Below, piece by piece: positions 34,588 to 44,630 of a stretch of DNA of 64,000 bases. The stretch is from NCBI RefSeq assembly GCF_000949475.1, contig NZ_JRHC01000006.1, positions 62,001-126,000 on the forward strand, given 5' to 3'. Both the position numbers and the translations under genes were made by a program. The notes beneath the pieces are model-generated. The model was not told where the DNA came from. It did not search any database and worked only from the letters and a program-made list of their open reading frames with translations. This stretch comes from Draconibacterium sediminis (GTDB lineage: Bacteria; Bacteroidota; Bacteroidia; Bacteroidales; Prolixibacteraceae). Every line of letters starts with the position of its first letter. The first letter of the stretch is position 1.

Positions 34588-37101
34588 TTATTCTTGTTCT
34601 AAGTTATTTTCTTCAGTATCAATACCTTCAGTATTCTCGTCTGTTACATCTTCAGAAGCTTCTTCTTCAACAGCAATTCGGGCAACCGAGGCAATTCTGT
34701 CGTCTTCCCGTAAGTTGATAACGCGTACTCCCTGTGTTGCTCTTCCAAGTACTGAAATGGTGTTAACCGCTAAACGAATCGTAATTCCTTTCTGAGTAAT
34801 AATCATCAGATCATTATCGTCAGAAACACTTTTAATCGCTACCAATTCACCGGTTTTCTCAGTTATGTTCAGTGTTTTTACACCTTTTCCACCGCGGTTG
34901 GTAATACGGTAATCCTCAATTTTAGAACGTTTTCCATATCCTTTTTCGGCAACTACCAGGATATCTTCATTCTCATCCATTACACAAACCATACCAATTA
35001 CTTCATCATTTTCGTGACCAAGTGTAATTCCGCGTACTCCGGACGCAGTTCTACCAATTGCACGAACGATACTTTCGTTGAAACGAATTGCCTTTCCGGA
35101 ACGCACTGCAAGCATTACCTCGCTTTTACCATTAGTTAAACGAGCTTCCAGTAACTGGTCGCCTTCTTTAATGGTAATTGCATTAACTCCATTTTGGCGT
35201 GGACGCGAATAAGCTTCTAAAGTTGTTTTCTTAATAATACCTTTTTTGGTAGCAAGAATAATGTAGTTGTTATTGATGAATTCCTGATCGGCCAGTGTTT
35301 TTACTTTAATAAATGCCAACACCTGATCGTCAGACTCAATATTCAACATATTTTGAATTGCACGACCTTTTGAAGCCCTTGTTCCTTCAGGAATTTCATA
35401 AACTTTTAGCCAGAAACACTTTCCTTTTTCGGTAAATAATAAAAGGGTGTTGTGCATTGAGGCAATAATAATATGCTCCAGGAAGTCTTCATCGCGAGTC
35501 GTGCTTCCTTTCGAACCTATTCCTCCCCTGCCCTGAGTTCTGAACTCGGTAAGTGGCGTACGTTTTATATAACCTAAATGCGAAATAGTAATAACCATTT
35601 CTTCATCGGCATAAAAATCTTCAGGGTTGAATTCTTCGGCGTTAGGAACAATCTCAGTACGACGCTCGTCACCGTATTTGGCTTTAACTTCCTCCAACTC
35701 TTCTTTAATGATTTCCATGCGCAAGTTAACGTCGGCAAGAATGGCTTTATAATGTTCAATCTGTGCCATAATTTCGTCGTATTCTTTACGAAGTTTGTCT
35801 TGCTCAAGACCGGTTAACTGACGTAAACGCATTTCTACTATCGCACGCGACTGTACATCACTTAATTCAAATCGTTCGATCAATTTGTTTCGTGCTTCTT
35901 CAGGAGTTGAAGATCCGCGAATAATCGCAATTACTTCGTCTATATTATCGCTGGCAATAATAAGTCCTTCCAGAATATGAGCACGTTTTTCGGCTTGCTC
36001 CAGTTCGTATTGCGTACGGCGTGTTACCACTTCGTGACGATGATCAACAAAGTGTTTGATCAGGTCTTTCAGATTTAGAATTTTTGGACGGCCATGTACC
36101 AGTGCAATACTGTTAACACTAAACGAAGTTTGCAGCTGCGTATATTTGTATAGTTTATTCAAAACTACGTTGCTCATTGCATCGCGTTTTAAATCGTATA
36201 CAACACGCATACCTTCACGGTCTGACTCATCGTTAACGTTCGAAATTCCTTCAATTTTCTTTTCGTTAACCAAATCTGCAGTTTTCTGAATCATTTCTGC
36301 ACGGTTAACCATGTATGGAATTTCGGTTACAACGATTTTCTCGCGTCCGCCTTCATTTTCAATATGAGCTTTACCTCTTATAACAATACGTCCCCTTCCG
36401 GTTTCATATGCATCCTTAACTCCCTGATAACCATAAATTATACCACCGGTTGGAAAATCGGGAGCCTTAACGATATCGATCAACTCTTCCATCTCGATGT
36501 CATTATTGTTGACGTACGCAATGGTAGCATCAATCACATCACTAAGGTTGTGTGGAGCCATATTAGTGGCCATACCAACGGCAATACCCGATGCTCCGTT
36601 TACAAGCAGCTGCGGTATTTTTGTTGGCAATACAGTAGGTTCTCCCAACGATTCATCGAAGTTCGGTTGGAAATCAACAGTATTTTTGTCCAGGTCGGCC
36701 AAAGTTTCTTCCGAAATCTTCGACATGCGAGCCTCGGTATAACGCATTGCTGCCGGGCTGTCACCATCAACGGAACCAAAGTTCCCCTGGCCATCTACCA
36801 TCGGGTAACGCAACGACCAATGTTGCGCCATACGTACCATGGTAAAATAAACTGATGAGTCGCCATGCGGGTGATACTTACCAAGTACCTCACCTACGAT
36901 CCTGGCCGACTTTTTATACGGGCGATTGGAAAGTATTCCAAGCTCGTGCATACCAAATAATACCCGGCGGTGTACCGGTTTAAAACCATCGCGTACATCG
37001 GGTAATGCACGCGAAACAATTACCGACATTGAATAATCAATATAGGCAGATTTCATCTGCTCCTCAATGTTTATTCTGATAATCTTTTCACCTTCTGTCA
37101 T
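34588..37101 (-). CDS. gyrA: DNA gyrase subunit A
   Basis: An 837-residue type IIA topoisomerase subunit. Breakage-reunion motifs are clear: [27 protein letters not shown] and [10 protein letters not shown] with catalytic Tyr121. The C-terminal pinwheel carries the GyrA box as QGRGGIG near residue 530. The frame is open to a TTG at 37116, but AAAGGAG eight bases before the ATG at 37101 fixes that start. The acidic C-terminus ([15 protein letters not shown]..) is typical. The residue matching E. coli Asp87 of the quinolone-resistance region is Phe86. Confidence 0.97.
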   Translation of the reverse strand: MTEGEKIIRINIEEQMKSAYIDYSMSVIVSRALPDVRDGFKPVHRRVLFGMHELGILSNRPYKKSARIVGEVLGKYHPHGDSSVYFTMVRMAQHWSLRYPMVDGQGNFGSVDGDSPAAMRYTEARMSKISEETLADLDKNTVDFQPNFDESLGEPTVLPTKIPQLLVNGASGIAVGMATNMAPHNLSDVIDATIAYVNNNDIEMEELIDIVKAPDFPTGGIIYGYQGVKDAYETGRGRIVIRGKAHIENEGGREKIVVTEIPYMVNRAEMIQKTADLVNEKKIEGISNVNDESDREGMRVVYDLKRDAMSNVVLNKLYKYTQLQTSFSVNSIALVHGRPKILNLKDLIKHFVDHRHEVVTRRTQYELEQAEKRAHILEGLIIASDNIDEVIAIIRGSSTPEEARNKLIERFELSDVQSRAIVEMRLRQLTGLEQDKLRKEYDEIMAQIEHYKAILADVNLRMEIIKEELEEVKAKYGDERRTEIVPNAEEFNPEDFYADEEMVITISHLGYIKRTPLTEFRTQGRGGIGSKGSTTRDEDFLEHIIIASMHNTLLLFTEKGKCFWLKVYEIPEGTRASKGRAIQNMLNIESDDQVLAFIKVKTLADQEFINNNYIILATKKGIIKKTTLEAYSRPRQNGVNAITIKEGDQLLEARLTNGKSEVMLAVRSGKAIRFNESIVRAIGRTASGVRGITLGHENDEVIGMVCVMDENEDILVVAEKGYGKRSKIEDYRITNRGGKGVKTLNITEKTGELVAIKSVSDDNDLMIITQKGITIRLAVNTISVLGRATQGVRVINLREDDRIASVARIAVEEEASEDVTDENTEGIDTEENNLEQE

Positions 37102-37142
37102 TATATCTCCTTTCAAAATAAATTATCACTGTTTAAGACCCA

Positions 37143-37150
37143 CAAAAATA
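37143..37150 (-). promoter_or_regulatory. Possible -7 element of gyrA
   Basis: TATTTTTG on the minus strand, 42 bp before the gyrA start, followed by TGGG as in the TPR gene promoter. No TTG is found at the right distance upstream. Confidence 0.35.
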
Positions 37151-37366
37151 GTAAAATCATTCGTGTAACACGTATATCTAGTAGTGTTTTACATACTTTT
37201 GACAAGAAGATATTAACATATCAACTGACAATTATGCATGATGTTTAGGTTACATTTGATAACTTCTGCCATTTCGATACATCCCTGCTTCAAATTTTAT
37301 TTAATTTAGTCTTTCAACCTTTTAGGAATAGTATTTGTTAAACCAGAGATAAAAAGGAGACTATAT

Positions 37367-39892
37367 ATGGATTCACAATTTTCACCAAGAATTAAAGACA
37401 TTATCGGATATAGCCGGGAGGAGGCAATTCGTTTGGGGAATGATTATATAGGCCAGGAGCATCTTTTTTTAGGAATTTTGAGAGAAGGCGAAGGTACTGC
37501 TACTGATATTCTTGAAAACCTGGGTGTTGACCTGGTTGAAGTAAAACAACTAATCGAAAGCAAAGTACGCACAGATAAAGATATTAATCAGAAAGCTGAT
37601 TTGATTATGCTTAAATCAACCGAAAAGACCTTGAAGTTGATTTATTTGGAAGCACGATCGTTTAAAAGTGCAACGGCCAACAGTGGCCACCTCTTGTTAG
37701 CGATATTAAAAGACAACGACAGTTTGATAACCCAGATGCTTGTTGAATTGGGCATTAATTATTACATGGTTAAGTCGCAATTACAAGATTACCTGCAACC
37801 TGAAGCAAAATCGGATTTCCCTGAAAGCGACGACGATGAGCCGGGCGAAGGTTTTGGGAAAGGCCCGTCGGGCGGACAAAGTTCGAAAAAGGCCGCCGGC
37901 GCAAAATCAGATACTCCGGTACTCGATAACTTCGGTATTGACATTACCAAACTGGCAGAAGAAAACAGCCTTGACCCGATTGTAGGTCGCGAGAAAGAGA
38001 TTGAGCGACTGGCACAAATCCTGAGCCGACGCAAAAAGAACAACCCAATTTTGATTGGAGAACCGGGTGTTGGGAAATCGGCCATTGCCGAAGGATTAGC
38101 CCTTCGTATTGTAGGTAAAAAAGTATCCAGAATATTATTCGACAAACGTGTTGTAAGTCTTGATATTGCCTCTATTGTGGCGGGTACAAAATACCGCGGA
38201 CAGTTCGAGGAACGTATGAAAGCGATTTTGAATGAGCTGTCGAAAGTAAACAATGTTATTTTGTTTATCGACGAGATTCACACTATTGTTGGTGCCGGTG
38301 GAGCAACCGGATCGCTGGATGCTGCCAACATGCTAAAACCTGCTTTGGCACGTGGCGATATTCAATGTATTGGAGCTACAACACTTGATGAATACCGTCA
38401 GCAAATTGAAAAAGACGGTGCTTTGGAACGTCGTTTTCAAAAAGTAATGGTTGACCCTACTTCGGTTGATGAAACCATTGAAATTCTGAATAACATTAAA
38501 GAACGTTACGAAGATCACCACAACGTAACCTTTACGCCGGCGGCGATTGAAAGTTGTGTAAAATTAACCGCACGCTATATTACTGATCGTTATTTACCGG
38601 ACAAAGCGATTGATGCGCTTGACGAAGCCGGTTCGCGTGTACATATTTCAAACATCAATGTTCCGGATAACATTGTTAAGCTGGAAGAAAAGATAGAAAA
38701 AACCAAAGAGGATAAGATTGCTGCAGTAAAAAGTCAGAATTTTGAGCTGGCAGCGAATTATCGCGATAAAGAAAAAAACCTGCTTACGCTTTTGGAAGAT
38801 GCAAAAGAACAGTGGGAAAAAGACTTGCTGAATCATCGTGAAACGGTTGATGAGCACAAAGTAGCTGAAGTGGTTGCAATGATGTCGGGAATTCCTGTAC
38901 AGCGTATCGCTCAGGCTGAAGGCAAACGCCTGATGAATATGGGCAACGACCTGAAAGGCAAAGTTATCGGTCAGGACGAAGCAATTGCGAAAATTGTTAA
39001 GGCCATTCAGCGTAACCGCGCAGGGTTAAAAGATCCAAACCGCCCGATCGGAACATTTATTTTCCTTGGCCCTACAGGTGTTGGAAAAACCCAGTTGGCA
39101 AAAGTTTTAACCACTTATTTGTTCGATAACCTTGATTCGCTGATACGTATTGACATGAGTGAATACATGGAAAAATTTGCGGTGTCGCGATTGGTTGGAG
39201 CGCCTCCGGGATATGTGGGTTACGAAGAAGGTGGACAGCTGACTGAAAAAGTGAGACGAAAACCTTACTCGGTTGTTTTGCTCGATGAAATTGAAAAAGC
39301 ACATCCTGATGTATTTAATATTTTGCTTCAGTTGATGGACGAAGGACGTTTAACCGATAGTTTGGGACGTAATATTGATTTCAAAAATACGATCATTATA
39401 ATGACTTCAAACATTGGATCGCGTCAGTTAAAAGATTTCGGACGTGGCGTTGGTTTTGCCACGGCAAAAACACCGGAAGAGGAAAACGAGCATACCAAAT
39501 ACATCATTCAAAAAGCACTGAAAAAGGCATTTGCTCCGGAGTTTCTGAACCGTATTGATGATGTTGTAATGTTCAACCAGCTGGAGAAAAAACACATTCA
39601 CAGCATTATCGATATTGAAATTGATGGATTGTACAAACGTGTTGAATCATTGAATTACAAACTTAAGATTTCTCCGGCCGCAAAAGATTTTATTGCTGAG
39701 AAAGGGTATGATCCTCAGTTTGGTGCCCGACCATTAAAACGTGCTATCCAGAAATACCTGGAAGATGAAATGGCCGAAATTATAATTAAGGCATCAATAT
39801 CCGAAGGAGATACTATTTCTGTAGGTTTTGATAAGAAAAATGAAAAGCTTCAGATGCGTATTTTATCGAATAAAAAAGCGTTGAAAGAGTAA
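37367..39892 (+). CDS. clpC: Clp protease ATP-binding subunit ClpC
   Basis: An 841-residue Hsp100 unfoldase. Two Clp_N repeats (residues about 4-145), acidic linker, AAA-1 with Walker A GEPGVGKS (231-238) and ILFIDEIHT, a middle domain with UVR-like FELAANYRDKEKNLL, and AAA-2 with GPTGVGKT and VVLLDEIEKAHPDVFN. It hands unfolded proteins to ClpP in the cytosol. An AAAAAGGAG ribosome-binding site lies 8 bp before the ATG. No CtsR or McsB genes adjoin it, as usual for Bacteroidota. Confidence 0.95.
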   Translation: MDSQFSPRIKDIIGYSREEAIRLGNDYIGQEHLFLGILREGEGTATDILENLGVDLVEVKQLIESKVRTDKDINQKADLIMLKSTEKTLKLIYLEARSFKSATANSGHLLLAILKDNDSLITQMLVELGINYYMVKSQLQDYLQPEAKSDFPESDDDEPGEGFGKGPSGGQSSKKAAGAKSDTPVLDNFGIDITKLAEENSLDPIVGREKEIERLAQILSRRKKNNPILIGEPGVGKSAIAEGLALRIVGKKVSRILFDKRVVSLDIASIVAGTKYRGQFEERMKAILNELSKVNNVILFIDEIHTIVGAGGATGSLDAANMLKPALARGDIQCIGATTLDEYRQQIEKDGALERRFQKVMVDPTSVDETIEILNNIKERYEDHHNVTFTPAAIESCVKLTARYITDRYLPDKAIDALDEAGSRVHISNINVPDNIVKLEEKIEKTKEDKIAAVKSQNFELAANYRDKEKNLLTLLEDAKEQWEKDLLNHRETVDEHKVAEVVAMMSGIPVQRIAQAEGKRLMNMGNDLKGKVIGQDEAIAKIVKAIQRNRAGLKDPNRPIGTFIFLGPTGVGKTQLAKVLTTYLFDNLDSLIRIDMSEYMEKFAVSRLVGAPPGYVGYEEGGQLTEKVRRKPYSVVLLDEIEKAHPDVFNILLQLMDEGRLTDSLGRNIDFKNTIIIMTSNIGSRQLKDFGRGVGFATAKTPEEENEHTKYIIQKALKKAFAPEFLNRIDDVVMFNQLEKKHIHSIIDIEIDGLYKRVESLNYKLKISPAAKDFIAEKGYDPQFGARPLKRAIQKYLEDEMAEIIIKASISEGDTISVGFDKKNEKLQMRILSNKKALKE

Positions 39893-39912
39893 GCATCAAA
39901 ATACTTTAAATG

Positions 39913-39940
39913 AAAAAGGAGGTTTTTACCTCCTTTTTTT
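39913..39940. terminator. Bidirectional terminator between clpC and the phosphatase gene
   Basis: AAAAAGGAGGT pairs with ACCTCCTTTTT around a short T loop, with T-runs on both strands. It fills the gap between the two convergent genes. Confidence 0.9.
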
Positions 39941-41850
39941 TATGCTTTGTAGTTAAAGACCAGCATGGTAATATCATCGGCTTGTTGAGCATGCCCCATG
40001 TACATTTTGAAACTCTTTTCTAAACGTTCAACAATTTCCTTTGGGCTTTTTCCAGTCAGTGATATCAGGTTATCAACAAGTTGATGGTTACTGTACTGCT
40101 CGTTGTTTTCGTTTAGCATTTCGGTAACTCCATCAGTATACAAAACAAGCGTATCATCGCGGTTCAGTTGAATTTTAGCTGAACCATAAGATTTGTCGGA
40201 ATAAAGCCCTAATGGCAATCCATGCGACTGTGCCAATTCTTTTACTTTCCCGTTTTTGGTTAAAACATATCCGGGAGTGTGAGCGGCATTGCAGTATTCT
40301 AAAATGCCCGTTTTTACATTCAGAACGCCCAAAAACAGTGTTAAAAAGAACTGATGATAGTTGCTTGTACACAATTCTTTATTTACTTTTTCAACAATTA
40401 TATTTGCTTTCGGCACCAAAGCATTTGTTTTAATCGTTGTTTGCGCAACACTCATAAAAAATGCAGCAGGAACTCCTTTCCCCGAAACATCGCCCATGGT
40501 TAAAATCAGGTGTTCATCATCAATAAAGAAGTAATCAAACAAGTCGCCACTTACTCCTTTTGCCGGTTGGTAAGATGAATACAGATCAATGTCAGTACGA
40601 TCCGGAAACGCAGGATATATTGTCTTAATAAAACTTTGCTGTATTTCGGAAGCCTGATTCATATCTTCCTGTCGCCGTTGTTTTTTCTTTTGCTCGTCGG
40701 ATTGTGTTTGCAGGTATTTTTCGTACCACGATTTCATGTAATTCAAACTCTCGGCAACCTGAATGATTTCATTTTCAGGAATATCCTTGTACGGTCCGGT
40801 TAGATTACTAAAACTTTTTAATTGTTTGGTAACCAAACTCAGTGGTTTTATTTGTTGGTTTATAATGTAAGTTACGGTTAAATAAATGATGAGAATTCCC
40901 AAAACGGAGAAAAACAACATCTGCAGCACTGGTAAATATAAAGGTTCAAACAGTTCCTTGTAGGGTAAAACAGAAACCAAAACCCAACCATTTTGCTGAA
41001 TAGGAACATAATAGACAAGGGCTTTTTCGAAGTTAAATAATTCGGGATAAGCAATTAAAGTTCCCGGTTTGGTTTCGGCAAGTACCTGTTTGGTTGTTGC
41101 TGTAATATCTTCGCGAAGAACTTTTTCATGAACGTCATAAATGCTGCGGTTAAGAATCCAATCGTTTACGGGATGTGTAATATAAACACCGTCGTTCGAC
41201 ATTAGAAAAGCAAATCCTTCTTTTCCAATTTTCAAGCTATTCACCTGCTTGTTCAATTCATTTAACGACAACTCGCAGATTACTTCTCCAACCCTCTTTT
41301 TCTGCCCCGAAGGAGTTTCAACCATAATTGGTGAACAGTAAGCTGCAACAACAATATTGTTTCGTTCGCACAAATAGGGCTCCGACCAGCCTTCATCTTT
41401 CTTTTTAATCAGTTTCTCAAATTGTACCTGCTCATTCGCACACGACGAAATATTACGACTTCCACGTTGCACCGTTATAGAATCACGATCCCTGTATGTA
41501 AAATAACTCCAATACGGCAATTGGGTAACAGTTGAATCAATCTTCACATAAATGGCATTAATAAAGGGATACTTGATAACCAGGCTTTGAATAAACAAAT
41601 CGGCATGATCTTGCTGACCATAAAAAATAACCTGATCGGCAATATTTCCGGCAACCTCAGATGTGGTAACAATGTAACGCTGCACCTGGCTGGTTACATG
41701 ATTACTTTGCGACATTGCCTTATTTTTTACACTTTCTTTTATAAGTGATTGATTGAAGATAAAAAATATACCAATAAAAGCAATAAATACCCCTATCACT
41801 GCAAGGGAGATATAAACACTCAACCGATATGCAATTGATTTATTTAACAT
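39940..41850 (-). CDS. Membrane-bound SpoIIE/PP2C-type serine phosphatase with sensor domain
   Basis: A 636-residue protein: membrane helix (about 9-33), periplasmic dCache-like sensor (about 35-295, with YVKIDS and VCELSLNELNKQV), second helix (about 300-322), HAMP, and a C-terminal PP2C phosphatase (about 425-632) with LTMGDVSGKGVPAAFFM and LYTDGVTEMLN carrying the metal-binding aspartates. It likely dephosphorylates an anti-sigma-factor antagonist in response to an outside ligand. No partner STAS or anti-sigma gene is adjacent. Confidence 0.9.
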   Translation of the reverse strand: MLNKSIAYRLSVYISLAVIGVFIAFIGIFFIFNQSLIKESVKNKAMSQSNHVTSQVQRYIVTTSEVAGNIADQVIFYGQQDHADLFIQSLVIKYPFINAIYVKIDSTVTQLPYWSYFTYRDRDSITVQRGSRNISSCANEQVQFEKLIKKKDEGWSEPYLCERNNIVVAAYCSPIMVETPSGQKKRVGEVICELSLNELNKQVNSLKIGKEGFAFLMSNDGVYITHPVNDWILNRSIYDVHEKVLREDITATTKQVLAETKPGTLIAYPELFNFEKALVYYVPIQQNGWVLVSVLPYKELFEPLYLPVLQMLFFSVLGILIIYLTVTYIINQQIKPLSLVTKQLKSFSNLTGPYKDIPENEIIQVAESLNYMKSWYEKYLQTQSDEQKKKQRRQEDMNQASEIQQSFIKTIYPAFPDRTDIDLYSSYQPAKGVSGDLFDYFFIDDEHLILTMGDVSGKGVPAAFFMSVAQTTIKTNALVPKANIIVEKVNKELCTSNYHQFFLTLFLGVLNVKTGILEYCNAAHTPGYVLTKNGKVKELAQSHGLPLGLYSDKSYGSAKIQLNRDDTLVLYTDGVTEMLNENNEQYSNHQLVDNLISLTGKSPKEIVERLEKSFKMYMGHAQQADDITMLVFNYKA

Positions 41851-41901
41851 TATTCTTTTATTGTTCCCGAATAAAACAATTTACGGATTATTTTTCAGAT
41901 G

Positions 41902-42771
41902 TCAGGCATTATGATCAAAATTTAACCATTTCCGTGTACCCTTAAAACCACAGGTAAACGAAGCCAATGCGGCTGCTTTTTGTATAGCGCTTTCGAAATC
42001 AGTGATTTCAAGAAAATAGTAACAAAAAGCACCATGTAAAAAATCTCCTGCACCAAGCGTATCTTTAACCTCAACTTTAGGTACAGTAACTCTCCCCTTC
42101 TTTTCTTTTGATAAAAATTCAATTTCAGATTCGCCGTTTGAAATAGCCACCGAAGATATGTTTTTATCTGTCATATAATTAAAAAGGTCTTCGCTGGTTT
42201 CACATTTTGGAGGCATAAAATCGGCTGAACATATGGCGATGTCAACATAGTTTAAAAGATGTGCAAACTGGGGCTTCCAGCTACCACAATCAGCAACTAC
42301 GGGTATTCCCTGTTCTTTACAAATTCGCACACATTCCAAACTAAACTCAGGATAAAAACCATCTATAAGAAGAATCTGTGGTTCAACCAGGTCTATTAGT
42401 TTTTGGGGCAAAATCGTACTCTTAACTTCTGTTGGATTATGCGTAACGATGGTTCGGTCACCATTTTTTGAAGTTAACACGGTGGCTAAAATAGTTTCAA
42501 ATTCCTGGCCGTATGCCAAATCAAAATGATCTACTCCAACACTGTTCAGATCCTGATCAATAAACGAGGAAAAAGCATTCAGCCCGCAAGGACTGGCCAG
42601 CGTTGCTGTTTTATTCAAATACGCAAACGCAACGGCTGCATTGGTTGCAGGGCCACCAACTAAAATATCCGGATTACCAGTTTTAATTTTAGTATTGGCA
42701 ATCGGAATATCATCTATAAAATACTGAATATCAATTGTAGTGAGTCCTACAAACAAGGCTCTGTGTTTCAT
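41902..42771 (-). CDS. PfkB family carbohydrate/nucleoside kinase
   Basis: A 289-residue ribokinase-type enzyme. The N-terminal VGGPATNAAVAFAYL (substrate-binding glycine motif) and C-terminal DTLGAGDFLHGAF (catalytic Asp of GAGD) are present. The frame can be read from a TTG at 42780; the ATG at 42771 is chosen. It phosphorylates a sugar or nucleoside; the substrate is not predictable. It lies downstream of fabG but a terminator separates them. Confidence 0.85.
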   Translation of the reverse strand: MKHRALFVGLTTIDIQYFIDDIPIANTKIKTGNPDILVGGPATNAAVAFAYLNKTATLASPCGLNAFSSFIDQDLNSVGVDHFDLAYGQEFETILATVLTSKNGDRTIVTHNPTEVKSTILPQKLIDLVEPQILLIDGFYPEFSLECVRICKEQGIPVVADCGSWKPQFAHLLNYVDIAICSADFMPPKCETSEDLFNYMTDKNISSVAISNGESEIEFLSKEKKGRVTVPKVEVKDTLGAGDFLHGAFCYYFLEITDFESAIQKAAALASFTCGFKGTRKWLNFDHNA

Positions 42772-42783
42772 CAAACACAAAGA

Positions 42784-42815
42784 AACAAAAAAAGCTGCCC
42801 TTTCAGACAGCTTTT
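42784..42815 (-). terminator. Terminator of fabG
   Basis: On the minus strand AAAAGCTG...CAGCTTTTTTT forms a stem-loop with T-run, 20 bp after the fabG stop. Confidence 0.8.
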
Positions 42816-42834
42816 CATTATTTTATAACGTTTT

Positions 42835-43581
42835 TTATGTGTTCATTGCACCACAAACAGTAATAACCTGTCCGCTAACATACGATGAAAGATCGGATGC
42901 AAGGAAAGTAGCAACACCTGCAACTTCTTCCGGTGTTCCACCTCTTTTTAACGGAATTGAGGCTTCCCATGCTTTACGTGCATCTTCCGGAATTTTACCG
43001 GTCATTTCAGTAATAATAAAACCAGGAGCGATGGCATTTGAGCGAACACCACGAGAACCTAGTTCGCGTGCTATCGACTTGGTGAAACCAATAATACCAG
43101 CTTTGGATGCCGAGTAGTTCGACTGACCGGCATTTCCGCTAACCCCAACAACTGAACTAAGGTTAATGATTGAACCTGAACGTTGTTTTAGCATCGTACG
43201 CTGAGCTGCTTTTGTAAAGTTAAACACTGATTTCAGGTTAACGTTAATTACTGCATCCCACTGGTCTTCAGTCATTCGCATTAACAACGTATCTTTTGTT
43301 ATACCTGCGTTATTTACCAATACATCGATACGGCCAAATTCTTTAACAATTTCGTTTACAACCCGGTCGGTATCTTCAAAATTACTTGCATCAGAAGCGT
43401 AACCTTTGGCTTTTACGCCATAAGTTTTTAATTCCTCTTCCGTGGCTTTCATATTGTCATCTTCAAAAAGATCGGTAAAGGCAACATCGCACCCTTCCTG
43501 TGCATACTTTACAGCAATTGCTTTACCAATACCGCGAGAAGCGCCGGTAATAATCGCTGTTTTTCCTTCAAGTAATTTCAT
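42835..43581 (-). CDS. fabG: 3-oxoacyl-[acyl-carrier-protein] reductase FabG
   Basis: A 248-residue SDR enzyme with TGASRGIGKA (NADPH binding), NNAG, Ser143, Tyr156 and Lys160 in SNYSASKAG, and GFIITEMT. It catalyses the first reduction of fatty-acid elongation in the cytosol. The length and C-terminus (VSGQVITVCGAMNT, FabG signature V-x-G-x-V-I-x-V-x-G) fit FabG closely. It stands alone instead of in a fab cluster. Confidence 0.93.
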   Translation of the reverse strand: MKLLEGKTAIITGASRGIGKAIAVKYAQEGCDVAFTDLFEDDNMKATEEELKTYGVKAKGYASDASNFEDTDRVVNEIVKEFGRIDVLVNNAGITKDTLLMRMTEDQWDAVINVNLKSVFNFTKAAQRTMLKQRSGSIINLSSVVGVSGNAGQSNYSASKAGIIGFTKSIARELGSRGVRSNAIAPGFIITEMTGKIPEDARKAWEASIPLKRGGTPEEVAGVATFLASDLSSYVSGQVITVCGAMNT

Positions 43582-43781
43582 TCGTTTATAATTTTAATTA
43601 AAATGGTAACATTTTAGCCTGATCAAGAAACCCTCGGCTAAAACCAAAGTTACCCTATTTGTTTTCGTAGCGCAAATATAAATTTTCTTCAAGTTATACC
43701 GAAAATGATACGTAGATTAATTGCTTTCAGGTGGAAGTATATGCCACGCTACAATAAAGTTCAAACATTTGGTTGAAAAGT

Positions 43782-44519
43782 TCAAAATAGCAACTCACCC
43801 AACTGATTTAAAACGTCGGTGGCTTTTCCTTTTAAATGAATATCGGTAATTGCCGAGGTAAAAATGGTTTCCTCCGGATTAATCTCAATAATTGTTGCCC
43901 CGGCTTGTTTGGCAGTACGAGGGACGTACGATGCCGGCGTTACTTCGCCTGTTGATCCAACAATAATGCAGACTTCAGCTTTTTCGGCCGCAGCGAACGA
44001 ATCGGCATAAGCATCGTGAGGTATTCCTTCGCCAAAGAAAATAAAGTCGGGTTTTAGCACATCTTTATCATTTACACATTTGGGCGGAATATTTTCAAAA
44101 TCAATATCTCTGGCATCATAAACCTGGCCGCACTTTAAACACTTTAGCTTTTTCGAATTTCCATGAAACTCATAAACTGTCTCACTTCCTGCTTCGTAAT
44201 GCAGATTATCAATATTCTGAGTAACAACAGCATTCAACAGCTTATTTCTTTCCATTTGTGCCAGTATCCTGTGTGCATCGTTTGGTTTGGCATCAGCAAA
44301 AAAATCGTAAAATATCTCACGTATATAAGTCCAGCAGTGTGCTGAATTATTCAGAAAGTAGCCCAAATCAAGTACCTGTGGATTGTATTTGTTCCAAAGT
44401 CCGTGCTCTCCGCGAAACGGCGGAATTCCACTCTCAACCGAAATTCCTGCACCGGTAAACGCGAATGTAAAATTTGATTCTTTTATCAGCTTTGCTGATT
44501 CTTTTAATAATGTATTCAT
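43782..44519 (-). CDS. cobB: Sir2 family NAD-dependent protein deacylase
   Basis: A 245-residue sirtuin. FTGAGISVESGIPPFRG (NAD binding), TQNIDNLH, catalytic His119 in EFHGN, and FFGE are intact. The zinc site is unusual: Cys127-x2-Cys130 and Cys148 are present, but the fourth position (151) is Asp. It removes acyl groups from lysines in the cytosol. No toxin, TIR or nuclease partner is near, so a defence role is not indicated. Confidence 0.88.
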   Translation of the reverse strand: MNTLLKESAKLIKESNFTFAFTGAGISVESGIPPFRGEHGLWNKYNPQVLDLGYFLNNSAHCWTYIREIFYDFFADAKPNDAHRILAQMERNKLLNAVVTQNIDNLHYEAGSETVYEFHGNSKKLKCLKCGQVYDARDIDFENIPPKCVNDKDVLKPDFIFFGEGIPHDAYADSFAAAEKAEVCIIVGSTGEVTPASYVPRTAKQAGATIIEINPEETIFTSAITDIHLKGKATDVLNQLGELLF

Positions 44520-44580
44520 ATATCCCGAATTGAACTTATCAAATAATAGCAGACATGAAAATAAGAAAAAAAGGGCACGT

Positions 44581-44611
44581 TTGGTTTATTACAATTCAAA
44601 GATTAGCTTTG
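44581..44611 (+). promoter_or_regulatory. Bacteroidota-type promoter of the DUF4422-mnmE unit
   Basis: TTG (44581-44583, preceded by T), a 20-nt spacer and TAGCTTTG (44604-44611) match the consensus exactly. The ATG at 44631 is 19 bp downstream, so the leader is very short. Confidence 0.65.
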
Positions 44612-44630
44612 TGCTTTTCTAAATTAGGAC

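Noticed and set aside
37101-37116. TTG start five codons upstream for GyrA
   Set aside because: The codons upstream of the ATG at 37101 are the Shine-Dalgarno region (AAAGGAG); the ATG gives the normal N-terminus.
43782-44519. SIR2-type phage-defence protein
   Set aside because: It is a single-domain 245-residue sirtuin with standard catalytic motifs and no partner gene; defence SIR2 proteins are normally larger fusions or in operons.
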